Origin: Sophora flavescens
Lineage: Eukaryota > Streptophyta > Magnoliopsida > Fabales > Fabaceae
Direction of reading: 5' to 3'
Assembly: GCA_030762895.1 (NCBI GenBank)
Contig: CM061063.1
Span: 214,132,667 to 214,196,666 of the forward strand
DNA length: 64,000 nucleotides
The position numbers and the translations under genes are program-made. The notes under the pieces are model-generated. The model was not told the DNA's origin, did not search any database, and saw only the letters and a list, made by a program, of their open reading frames with translations. Positions 48,892-59,090 of this stretch are shown piece by piece. Numbering within the stretch: the stretch's first letter is position 1; every line of letters starts with the position of its first letter.

Positions 48892-49418
48892 TTACTTTGA
48901 AAAAAACTCTATGGTCCTGGGGAACTCAATGACCTCCCAATTGTTGAGCTCTGTATCCGGAGGGCATGGATACACCAAATTGATACCATGATCGGCGAGA
49001 AAATCATCTTCAACAGCTGCTGCTTGGTCCAGGAATGCGAACCCTACACTTCGGAAGCTCTGTCGAATGTCACAGATGGGAACCCTTTCAGCCTCGTATT
49101 CACAATTTTCCAGCCGAGCCAACCTTTTTCTTTTCTTCTCTTCTATAACCCTCATCTTGTTGGCCTTGGTGGGTTTATATCCCAACCCAAACATGTCCTC
49201 GTTCTCGGTGAGCATGAGGATGTCAGTGACACCTTGGCTATTCTTCCCCAAACCGCTTCCAGGTTGGTATCCTCCTTCGAGCATAACCCTAGCCATCATA
49301 ACGGACGCTTTAGATGACTGAGGTTTTAAGAGTGGAGCGCCGTCCCCGACATAAGTGGCATTGACAATTTCAAGCGATTGGAAAACGGTCTCAAGAGCTT
49401 CTTCGGCAGCTTCAATGT
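48892..49418 (-). pseudogene. Tat Gag-pro remnant with G-patch-like motif
   Basis: The frame has MMARVMLEGGYQPGSGLGKN, the glycine-rich G-patch-like motif found in Tat/Ogre polyproteins, then KKRKRLARLENCEYEAE and VYPCPPDTELNNWEV. It should follow a full Gag and protease, but upstream sequence is replaced by the LTR fragment at 49420. Confidence 0.75.
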
Positions 49419-49419
49419 A

Positions 49420-49792
49420 AGGGGTTGTTACCCCTTATTTTGGAAAAAAGCACAAGAAAACAAAAATGGGGAAATAAAACAAAGTGGGTTTATACCTAAA
49501 ATGAAGGGAGCCAGATAGCAACCTTGGGGGAGAAGAAGACAAAAAATTCAGAATTTATTTTTATATTTTTTTTCAAATCAGAATGGTCCTTTTTCTTCTC
49601 TTTTTTCTATTTGGATCATGACCCTAAAAGACATCTTGGAAAAACGAAATTGGGCTACACTTGATCACTTAATGGGCCCAAAACAAAAAAACAATTTTTT
49701 TTTAATATTTTGAATTTTTATATCTTTTTTCTTTTGTTTTCAAAAATATTAATTAAAAAGAGAAAATAGCCGGACAAAATTAGGTGGTCACA
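49420..49792 (-). repeat. Truncated 5' LTR of the Tat element
   Basis: 373 bp matching 42761-43134 of the intact LTR with a few percent difference. It is joined to gag at 49419/49420, so about 2.2 kb of LTR, the primer site and most of gag are deleted. Confidence 0.88.
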
Positions 49793-49797
49793 ATAAA

Positions 49798-50490
49798 TAT
49801 ACTACTTTCACGACAAATTCTATAGTGCACAAGTGTATGGGTACCCCCAACGTGTACAAGTAGTTAGAACCGTTGGATTAAAGAAGTTCACAGATCTTAT
49901 TTTTCTCCTCCCACACCATATGTTGCCTCCCCTATTCGCGGTCTCCTCCGCCATAGAACCAGTCGTAGCCACCAAGCCTCAATTCCACCGCGCGAGTATG
50001 CCAGCCACCAACAACTCCTCCTTCTCTCAGTGCCGTTCTGATCACCGATGCGCCGACGCTTTGCTGAAATTGAACATATTTGAATGGTGGTAGCTTTGAG
50101 ACTGTGATTAGCCGCCATACCTGCAATCATTTAGGGTACAAGGGCAACATGTGTTTGGGGGAATTTCCAACTCGTGAAGGGTGAGGGTGGAGACATCGAT
50201 GGGATGGTGATTGATGAGGGGATTCCGGAAACTGTGTGGGTGTCGACGTTGGAGGTTTATTTTCAGGCAGCGGGGAGGGGGGAGACGGAGACGGCAAAAT
50301 TGGTGCTCTTGGGTTGCTGGGGAGGTGCCATGTGAGTGTTGGCACAGCGATGATGGTGGCACACACGGTGGTTGGAAATGGCGGCAGTGAGGGCGGCACA
50401 TAAGGTGGTTGGAAATAGCAGCGGTGAAGGGTCCAGGGTGAGGTTGGCACACAGATGCGGTGCACACAGATGTAAAGGTGTGTTGGTGTC
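49798..50490. other. GC-richer unassigned DNA left of Athila-2
   Basis: Open frames on both strands are proline-, histidine- or glycine-rich and without recognisable domains. The segment continues beyond Athila-2 at 58029 (target duplication gtgtc at 50486-50490 and 58024-58028). It may be low-copy host sequence or an older transposon. Confidence 0.4.
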
Positions 50491-52119
50491 TGATAGTCAG
50501 CTGCGGCGCGCGCGTGTGGTCGAGCGCGACGCTCTCCTGCGATTCCGGCAAGTGTACCGGATTGCCGTCAAGTAATAAAAGATATCGAACCCACAGAGAC
50601 TGTGTTCCCGAATCGCAATTAATTTTGAATTGAGTGAATCTGGACTGTTTAAAAAGAATTTTTAAGTTTTGAGTAAAAAGGGTTTTGAATTTGAATTTAA
50701 AAGATAAACAAACAGAAAACAATTGTTTATGGGGTTTTAGATTTAAATGGATTCCTAAGGATTTAGGTTACCAACAAGATCGTTTACGTTGTTAAGTCGA
50801 TTACCCTTGATGATTAGCGAAATTGCCTTGAAGGCGAGTTTATCCTCTGATAGCTTAAGCTCCCTCTCGGGTTACAAAAGCCGTGCCCAATTGACCCGAC
50901 CCCTACTCTCATGGTAGTCGATCCCAGATTGGACCCTTTGTGTTCCGTGACAACTCGTTGCTCCTCGAGGGACGGCTTCTAACTCTCGTGATTTCAGTCC
51001 CAAGTCTGACTTCTATAGATCCGACACCTAAGTTCACCGCTAGGTTCCTCCTTAAAATGTCTAAGTCATGCAAATAAACTAAGTTCACCGCTAGGTTCCT
51101 CCTTAGATCATCCACATCTCACAAACAAACAGCCGCCGAATTTTACGAGTGAAACACCCTAGAAATCCTAAGTTCACCGCTAGGTTCCTCCTTAGAACGT
51201 CTACGTCACGCAAATAAGCGGTCGCCGAATTTACGAGTGATTAACACACTAGAAATCAGATCTAAAGCAAAATCATAATTACAAAGATATTACATCAAAT
51301 TCAACATTGTAAACAAAACTTGGGCAGAGCCCCAATCCCTAGAAACTAAGCTACTACTCCAGTCTTGCCATGGAGATGACAAGCTGGGTTGACAACATAA
51401 TGAAAATACAAAAAATCAGAGAAGACAGGAGAAGAGGAGAAGAGAGATCTAGGCCTAAGTCCTTGTGTACAAGTCTAGATGATATGGATGATGCATCCCT
51501 CTTCTGCATCTGCCTGGTCCATATTTATAGAAATTGGGAAGTTAGAGTCCCAAACCAACTCAAAATCTGATCTATTTCGGTTTCTTTAGGTCCAAGTAAT
51601 GCGCGTCACGGCCGTGATGGCCATCACGGGCTGGCCGTGACGGTCTCTGTTTCTGGTATTTCTGGAAGTTCCATTCGTTCGCGACGCGAAGATATTGCTC
51701 GCAACGCGAGTATTCCTTTTGTGGCCGTGTTCTGAATTACGGCTGGGCCGTGATGTGCTCTGACTTGTGGTGGTTTTGGGTCACGGCCGTGATGGCTATC
51801 ACGGCCAGGCCGTGACAGACTCTGACTTCAGCCTTTGTTCTTTTTCAGTTTTGCTCGATCATGGCCGCGATGGGCATCACGGCTAGGCCGTGATGGGCTC
51901 TGTTTGGCTCATTTTCTTAACTTTTAAAGCTCCATATTCATCCAAACTCCATCATGGTTGATCTTGAGCATTTTACCCTTGATATCTGCAAAACAACACA
52001 CGAAAACCGCCTTACCCGTTCCAAAGGAAAATTAACCTAAAATCTAATAAAAATATGCCTAAATTACATGAAAATGCATGCAAATGATGGACAAAGATGA
52101 GGTGAAATCACACCCATCA
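50491..52119 (-). repeat. 3' LTR of Athila-2 (1629 bp)
   Basis: TGATAGTCAG...CACCCATCA. It holds a mixed palindromic array (51604-51895; TCACGGCCGTGAT and TTCGCGACGCGAA types) next to the TATA box (TATAAATA, complement of 51522-51529). A run of CTAAGTTCACCGCTAGGTTC repeats lies at 51020-51200. Confidence 0.9.
51604..51895 (-). repeat. Mixed palindromic array in the Athila-2 3' LTR
   Basis: About nine TCACGGCCGTGAT-like elements plus one CGCGACGCGA pair. The sister array (57553-57800) lacks two 23-bp units, which accounts for the 45-bp length difference between the LTRs. Confidence 0.75.
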
Positions 52120-52158
52120 AATCACCCCAAGCTTAAAACTTTGCTTGTCCTCAAGCAA
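52120..52158 (-). promoter_or_regulatory. Polypurine tract with adjoining hairpin, Athila-2
   Basis: In element sense TTGCTTG-AGGA-CAAGCAA (52141-52158) is followed by AAGCTTGGGGTGATT (52120-52134) and the LTR start TGATG. It has the same layout as 3503-3541 in Athila-1. Confidence 0.75.
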
Positions 52159-53380
52159 TTACTCAGGCCATAAGATATATCAATCAAAGCATGGATAGTG
52201 AACCAAGAACCCTAGAAGCTAATCCAAGTGACAGGCATATTTAATAAGCACTCAAGAGATAATCATGTTCAAGTCCAATTAGAAGCCTAAGTTTTTCAAG
52301 TTCATATTCTCACTGATTTGGGCACTCATCTCACCTCACTCAAGTGTTTTAGGGTATATGACAATTCACTCAGTTTCCTCAAGGAAAGTATTTTACCATA
52401 GGCTTGACTATTAACCAAATCTCTACTTTATCAATGAAAACACTTAAGAATCAAGAGGTCATTTCCTTTGGTTGTAATGTGGCCATGGGATTTATTGTAA
52501 GGTGGGAAAATCAAGGTAAGGGAATTTCAAGAAGGCTAGACAAATCATCAAACATTGCAAAGCATGACACCTTCTAAAATACCCCTTTTTGGGCTTTGGT
52601 TTACTTTTCCACCTTTCTTCCTTCTATTTTTTTTCTTTCTTTTCTTTTCATTTCTCACTTTCTTTGTCATCCCCCTTCTCCATTTTTTTTTCTTTGTGTT
52701 TATTTCATTTTTATTTGTTTGGAGAAGGGGAGATTTATAGCTAAAGAGAAATTACTTTCTAGCTTTTTCATCCCATACTTTTTCCAACTACCAATTACCC
52801 TTTTTGTAATACTTTAAAAGGTGCCATACCAAGCATTATTTATCAAAGTAATTCAAGGTACCAAGAAAAGTATTTTATCTTTAGGCTCAAAATTGGGCAA
52901 CTAAGGGGTAGCATTTATCATTCAAAGCTCGGGAGGCCGGAAAAATACCTAGTGCCTCAATCATTTCCAAAAATGTTTTCAGAAATTTTTAAGTTTCAAA
53001 ATGGTTTCAAGTCAAGTTCTAGAAAATACAGTCCAAGAGGAATTACAACACTCTATCACAAGAAATGGGGTAGATTTAGTGGATACCCCTATTTGGCTCA
53101 AAATCTTACATTTAGTAGTTCAAAAATTAGTGAGGAACACAAATCTAAGGAACCACATGCTAATTATCAACTATCAAATGACTATCTCAAGAATTTTTAT
53201 TTTTAGCCATATCACAAGAATAATGAAAAGTTGGGTTCAAATATTCACCATCTCAATTCATTTGGCACCAAGTTCTCACAATTGGATGCATATTCTAAGT
53301 GAGGGGCAATCTAGAGAATGTGATCATACCAATCCATGCCTATAAGAATGCGATATGAATGCAACAATGCAAATGCAAAA
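52159..53380 (-). other. 3' non-coding region of Athila-2
   Basis: No env frame. It has a polypurine stretch in element sense (52600-52730), as in Athila-1. Confidence 0.6.
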
Positions 53381-53438
53381 ATAAATACCCCTACCCCAAG
53401 CTTGATTACTTACATTGTCTCCAATGTAAATAATCAAG
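53381..53438 (-). promoter_or_regulatory. Second hairpin plus purine tract, Athila-2
   Basis: A 17-bp stem (53401-53417 with 53422-53438, one mismatch) with a four-base loop (GAGA in element sense) is followed by CTTGGGGTAGGGGTATTT. It sits 1.25 kb upstream of the polypurine module. Confidence 0.6.
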
Positions 53439-53519
53439 TCCGAGAGAGGAGAAAAATTGGAACAACTTATCGAGTCGGTAGCGGGTGTTGGCTTCACATT
53501 CCAGTCAAAACTTGGGTGG

Positions 53520-53800
53520 AAATTTTATCACGGCCGTGAGGCTCATCACGGGCAGGCCGTGATCGTTTCTGGTCCTCAGGAGTTGCCCTTTCACGGCCGT
53601 GATCTACATCACGGCTAGGCCGTGATTCTCTCTGGCCTTGGCATCCTACTCATCACGCCCGTGATGGTTGTCACGGCTGAGCCGTGATCCTTTCTGTGCT
53701 CTTGTATAGCTTATCACGGCCGTGACAGTTTGATGGCTTCTGACTTTATTTTTCTCTGCTCTTCTTCCTTTTCTCAACCTGAAAACACTAGACAAACCTA
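53520..53800 (-). repeat. LTR-type palindromic array inside the body of Athila-2
   Basis: Eight TCACGGCCGTGA-type elements in the same order and with the same spacers (aggagttg, tcatcacgcccgtgatgg) as 1370-1640 of the solo LTR at 377-1875, followed by CTTCCTTTT and CAACCTGAAA as in that LTR. It resembles that family more than Athila-2's own LTR. Confidence 0.7.
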
Positions 53801-53942
53801 TTAATTATAATTTTTGCCTCTTGATCTTCTCAAATTATTCAAGAGGTTAAATCAAAAATAAAAGGAAAAAGGGAAAGAAAGCTTTGGTTGCCTCCCAAGA
53901 AGCGCTTATTTATGGTCTTAAGCTTGACCATACTTCCTTCAG

Positions 53943-54698
53943 TTAACCGGGGTCGGCTGGGCGTAGATGTGCCGGAACACTTCTCTTCCATGGAGCTCCT
54001 TCAAATAACCGATTCTGCTCATGCGGCCAATCGCGCTTCCGCTTCGCTCTTTTCCCTCGGAGCTTCCTGACCTTCCTTCTTCCCGGCGGAAGTTCTGTTT
54101 CCGCATGGACAGCAATTCCAACTTCACCACTGTTGGGTGCATCATCAACCATGCATATCTTTGGGGTTGCTTCCATGCTAAGTTCTTTCTCTACCGCTGG
54201 AGACTTTACATCAATTCTGCACACATGGCTCTCAAAAGGAGGGTTGTTACAAGAGTTAGTCAACTGAAAATTTACCCTACCTTCCTCTACATTTAGAGAG
54301 AGTTTGCCATTCCTTACGTCTATCACTGCCCCAGCGGTTGCCAAGAATGGCCTTCCTAAAATGATGGGGAATTTGGAATTCCCTTTCATGTCCAATACCA
54401 GGAAGTCGGTAGGGATGAGAATTTTCCCTACCTTTACAGGAACATTCTCTAGTATGCCTAGAGGAGTCCTAGTTGAGCCATCCGCAAATTGTAAGGAGAA
54501 TTTGAATGGTCTCAACTCTTTACTTTCCAACCTTTACATGATAGTGAGGGGCATCAAGCTCGCACTAGCCCCTAGGTCACATAAGGCTTGGTCAATTTGC
54601 ACTTGTTCAATCGAGCAAGAGATGGAGAAACTACCTGGGTCTTTCAGTTTAGTAGGCATTTTAGTCTCTACATCTACTTGCTTTTTCCTGACCAACCT
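53943..54698 (-). pseudogene. Athila-2 aspartic protease
   Basis: DLGASASLMPL gives the active-site block, and FPIILGRPFLATAGAVIDV is the conserved end. The frame then runs through a basic tail (KVRKLRGKRAKRKRD) and stops at 53943, where RT should follow. A stop near 54534 separates the active site from the rest. In frame with gag. Confidence 0.85.
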
Positions 54699-56273
54699 TT
54701 ATGGGAAAGGTATCGGGGGTTGGTACGGTGGTGGAGGGACATACTTCGGTTCTGGCTCTTCCTTTTTGCTCGTGTCCTCCTCCGGTTCCACCTCCATTTC
54801 AGCTACCCCCACCCCAAGCTTATCATCCCTTAAGTGTATGGCATTGCAATGCTCATTGGGATTTGCTTCGGGTTGCCCCGGGAATGTACCCTTAGGTCTC
54901 GAGTACGTGCTGGCTTGTTGGGCAATTTGGGTTTCTAGCATCTTGTTATGAGTTGCTAAGTTGTCTACCTTAGATGCTAGTTCCTTTATTGCCTCACTCA
55001 CTGCCCTTCCTTGTTGTCTAAACTCCTCATTCTGTTTTGTCTGAGTTTCAACAAAACTTTCAAATAAAGTCTCGAGTTTGGACTTTTGTACCTGAGGATA
55101 CCCCGGTGCTGCTCTCTTATTACCCTGGCCCTCTTGGAACTCATGGTTGAGCGTATTGCTGTAGTTGCCGTAGGAGAGGTAAGGGTTGTTCCTCCTTTGG
55201 TTGTAGGGATTTGGGGGAGCATAGTTGGGCAGCTTCGGGTTAGTGTCGTAGAAGTTGTTACAAGAGTTCACTTACTCACCCGAAGCGCCGGATCCATGAG
55301 CGATACCACGAGGGCATTCCATCATGTCATGTCCCTGCATTCCAAAAATCTCACAAATAGTGTTAGTAGCACCTAATGCACTCACATTAGCTCTTTCAAG
55401 CCGATCAAAATGTTTATTAAGTGAGTCTATTTTTGACATTATAAGATCTGTGCTATTTACCTCAAACTTACCCCCCGAAATCTTGTTTGGGTTATTACCT
55501 CTTTCGGATCCCCATTGGTGGTAGTTGGTGGCGACATTCTCGATGATGTTGAATGCCTCAGTGAGAGGCCTATTCATAAACGCTCCACCGACTGCAAAAT
55601 CTAGTGAAACCTTCGAAGAGTAGTCCAATCCGTTATAGAAGGTGTGCACTATTAACCACCTCTCGAGTCCGTGATGTGGGCAAGACTCAAGCAGTCCCTT
55701 GTATCGATCCCAAGCTTCCGATAACGATTCTCCGTCTTTCTGGAAGAAGTCGGTGATCTGGGTTCTTATGTAGGCCGTCTTGGATGGAGGGAAGAATTTC
55801 TCCAAGAACACCTGCTCCAGTTGGTCCCAAGTGGACAAAGTGTTAGCGGGAATTTGCTTAAGCCAGGCTTTCGCCTTTCCAGTGAGAGACGAGGGGAACA
55901 GTCTCAAACGCACAACATCGACCGAGGCTCCATTAATCCTGATTGCATCGGTGAACTCCAAGAATGTTTCTATATGGTCAGTAGGGTCCTCCGAAGGCAA
56001 TCCTCCGAACTGATGTTGCCTAATCATGTTGATTAGCATGGGCGGAATAGTGTAGTTCTCCGCCTCAATCTCTGGCCTTGCAATCCCAGTTCGCAAGCCT
56101 CTCGCATTTGGGGCTGCGTAGTCCTTCAAAGGTTTTGTATCCGGTTGATTCGCCATGAGTGGAACGGGACTCAACCTTTCTCCCTCTCTTTGTAGTCTTC
56201 TACGTCTGTGGAAGGTCCTCTCGATCTCCGGATCAATCTCACTAAAGCTCCCAAGACTTAGGGATCTTTGCAT
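54699..56273 (-). pseudogene. Athila-2 Gag
   Basis: An ATG at 56273 opens MQRSLSLGSFSEIDPEIERT. The core is typical (AKAWLKQIPANTLSTWDQLE, FLEKFFPPSKTAYIRT, ESLSEAWDRYKGLLESCPHH), with a zinc-knuckle-like CEIFGMQGHDMMECP. A stop at 55272 divides it from a Pro/Gln/Asn-rich C-terminal part (NPYLSYGNYSN, then coiled-coil-like EAIKELASKVDNLATH). It ends PYQPPIPFP at a stop where RL is expected next (CAA to TAA). Confidence 0.88.
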
Positions 56274-56415
56274 ATAACACACAGAGAGATGGATACAATA
56301 GAAGGAAAAGAAATTTTTGATTTTTTTTTTAATATTTCAGAAATAAAAATCAAATAAAAAGAAAAGGGTCCAGAAAAATCAATTTAAAAACTAATTGAAA
56401 TTCGAAAAGGCACAG

Positions 56416-56433
56416 TCCCCGACAACGGCGCCA
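56416..56433 (-). promoter_or_regulatory. tRNA-Asp primer-binding site, Athila-2
   Basis: TGGCGCCGTTGTCGGGGA in element sense, six bases inside the 5' LTR, with one mismatch to the tRNA-Asp complement. Confidence 0.88.
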
Positions 56434-56439
56434 AAAACT

Positions 56440-58023
56440 TGATAGTCAGCTGCGGCGCGCGCGTGTGGTCGAGCACGACGCTCTCCTGCGATTCCGGCAA
56501 GTGTACCGGATTGCCATCAAGTAATAAAAGATATCGAACCCACAGAGACTGTGTTCCCAAATCGCAATTAATTTCGAATTGAGTGAATCTGGACTGTTTA
56601 AAAAGGATTTTTATGTTTTGAGTAAAAAGGGTTTTGAATTTGAATTTAAAAGATAAACAAACAGAAAACAATTGTTTATGGGGTTTTAGATTTAAATGGA
56701 TTCCTAGGGATTTAGGTTACCAACAAGATCGTTTACGTTGTTAAGTCGATTACCCTTGATGATTAGCGAAATTGCCTTGAAGGCGAGTTTATCCTCTGAT
56801 TGCTTAAGCTCCCTCTCGGGTTACAAAAGCCGTGCCCAATTGACCCGACCCCTACTCTCGTGGTAGTCGATCCCAGATTGGACCCTTTGCGTTCCGTGAC
56901 AACTCGTTGCTCCTCGAGGGACGGCTTCTAACTCTCGTGATTTCAGTCCCAAGTCTGACTTCTATAGATCCGACACCTAAGTTCACCGCTAAGTTCCTCC
57001 TTAAAAAGTCTAAGTCATGCAAATAAACTAAGTTCACCGTTAGGTTCCTCCTTAGATCATCCACATCTCACAAACAAACATCCGCCGAATTTTACGAGTG
57101 AAACACCCTAGAAATCCTAAGTTCACCGCTAGGTTCCTCCTTAGAACGTCTACGTCACGCAAATAAGCGGTTGCCGAATTTACGAGTGATTAACACACTA
57201 GAAATCAGATCTAAAGCAAAATCATAATTACAAGGATATTACATCAAATTCAACATTGTAAACAAAACTTGGGCAGAGCCCCAATCCCTAGAAACTAAGC
57301 TACTACTCCAGTCTTGCCATGGAGATGACAAGCTGGGTTGACAACATAATGAAAATACAAAAAATCAGAGAAGACAGGAGAAGAGGAGAAGAGAGATCTA
57401 GGCCTAAGTCCTTGTGTACAAGTCTAGATGATATGGATGATGCATCCCCCTTCTGCATCTGCCTGGTCCATATTTATAGAAATTGGGAAGTTAGAGTCCC
57501 AAACCAACTCAAAATCTGATCTATTTCGGTTTCTTCAGGTCCAAGTAATGCGCGTCACGACCGTAATGGCCATCACGAGCTGGCCGTGACGGTCTCTGTT
57601 TCTGGTATTTCTGGAAGTTCCATTCGTTCGCGACGCGAAGATGTTGCTCGCGACGCGAGTATTCCTTTTGTGGCCGTGTTCTGAATTACGGCTGGGCCGT
57701 GATGTGCTCTGACTTGTGGTGGTTTTGGGTCACGGCCGTGACAGACTCTGACTTCAGCCTTTGTTCTTTTTCAGTTTTGCTCGATCATGGCCGTGATGGG
57801 CTCTGTTTGGCTCATTTTCTTAACTTTTAAAGCTCCATCTTCATCCAAACTCCATCATGGTTGATCTTGAGCATTTTACCCTTGATATCTGCAAAACAAC
57901 ACACGAAAACCGCCTTACCCGTTCCAAAGGAAAATTAACCTAAAATCTAATAAAAATATGCCTAAACTACATGAAAATGCATGCAAAATGATGGACAAAG
58001 ATGAGGTGAAATCACACTCATCA
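56440..58023 (-). repeat. 5' LTR of Athila-2 (1584 bp)
   Basis: Near-identical to 50491-52119 outside the array. TATA box is the complement of 57471-57478; array at 57553-57800. The low divergence indicates a young insertion. Confidence 0.9.
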
Positions 58024-58083
58024 GTGTCGGCGGCGAAGGGTCCTAACTATAACATCTTGTTTTTAGCATGTGAAAATTAGATA

Positions 58084-58462
58084 CTCCCTCCGTTCCTTTT
58101 CTTTGGTGTTTTTAGCTACTTGTTTTTGTTTCAAAACAATGGGTGTTTTAGAAACCCAAGGTATAATTGACCATTTTTTCCCATGTATACCCTTATATAG
58201 AATTAAGTTGATTTGCCTTGAAAATACACAAAACCTTCTATACTTAAATTCAGCCATAAATGCTGCATGTTAGAAAACAAAAGTGACATATATAAATGGC
58301 TAGGTACATAAATGGCTAGTGGAGTATGAAGTAAATGCAATTGGAATTTGTAAACAATTAATGGTAGAAATAAGGGTATTTTGATACAAATATATACAAA
58401 TTAATGATTTCTTAATCTATGTGTAGAAACCTTAAAACACCAAAGAAAAGGAACCGAGGGGG
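58084..58462. mobile_element. Stowaway-like MITE, 379 bp
   Basis: Ends CTCCCTCCGTTCCTTTTCTT and the complement of AAGAAAAGGAACCGAGGGGG, flanked by TA at 58082-58083 and 58463-58464. These termini and the TA duplication are diagnostic of Stowaway (Tc1/mariner-derived) MITEs. Confidence 0.85.
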
Positions 58463-58574
58463 TATCTTAATAAGGTTTGGATGAGGGTTAGATAAATCAA
58501 AACCATTTAAGAGGCGAGTTAGATGATGAAGTTGCACATGATAAGAATATGGGTAGCCCATGAAATAACCAAAG

Positions 58575-59090
58575 TTAACACAAGAAGGGGGGTTGAATTG
58601 TGTTTGCCAACATTTTAGAAAACTTTGAAAATATTTTTGCAGGCACAACAAGCAAAACTGAAGTAGAGAAAATTAGAAGGGTGACTCGTCTAATTTTAAA
58701 ACAGTACACGTGCGCGTATAGTGAAAGATTAAAAGAGAATTGATATTCACAAACTTAACTCCCCTAAGTTAAAAGCTATAAAAAATAAACTCTTAAATAA
58801 TTTAAAGAGATTAGGGAAGAGGAATATCACTCAAGAGATTTATACTGGTTCACCCCAAGATCAACAGGGCTATGTCTAGTCCTTGGCCAAGCTCACACTC
58901 AAACAAATGTTCTTTTCTCACCTAGCATCTTTAGGCTCAACAACTGAGGGTAAAAAGGTTTTGAGTATTTAATACAATTTTGCAAGTCTTTCTAGTAACA
59001 CTAAGTGAGTGGAGTTAATGTAGAATGAAAGACTGCGAATTAATACCAAATGATTGAAGAGATAATCAATGAAGGAATGAAGAAATTGTT
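58575..59090 (-). repeat. Copia-type LTR fragment, 3' end
   Basis: In minus sense it has GGTGAACCAGTATAAATCTC and ends CAATTCAACCCCCC, TTCTTGTGTTAAC. It is collinear with 63645-64000. Both copies are preceded by ATGAAATAACCAAAG. No coding part is seen. Confidence 0.5.

Larger units (their letters stand above)
40535..49792 (-). mobile_element. Tat-lineage Ty3/gypsy retrotransposon, deleted at the 5' end
   Basis: 9.26 kb flanked by ataaa at 40530-40534 and 49793-49797. In element sense it begins TGTGACCACC (49792) and ends GGTCGCGACA (40535). Gene order gag remnant, RT, RNase H, second RNase H, integrase, then a long 3' region with a tandem array: this is Tat (Ogre/Retand-like). The 5' LTR keeps only its first 373 bp, joined directly to gag. 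The pol frames carry frameshifts and nonsense codons. Confidence 0.9.
50491..58023 (-). mobile_element. Athila-like element lacking RT, RNase H and integrase (Athila-2)
   Basis: 7.5 kb with LTRs 50491-52119 and 56440-58023 and target duplication gtgtc. The order in element sense is LTR, tRNA-Asp site, gag, protease, a repeat array, hairpin/purine module, 3' non-coding region, polypurine module, LTR. The gag and protease are in one frame broken by three stops. RT, both downstream enzymes and env are missing, so it must have moved with enzymes from a relative. Confidence 0.9.

Noticed and set aside
50108..50722. 204-residue minus-strand Pro/His/Cys-rich frame
   Set aside because: It crosses the boundary of the Athila-2 LTR at 50491, so its first part is LTR sequence; no domain is visible.
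52560..52740. Phe-rich plus-strand frames as membrane proteins
   Set aside because: They are the antisense of the polypurine stretch in the 3' region of Athila-2.
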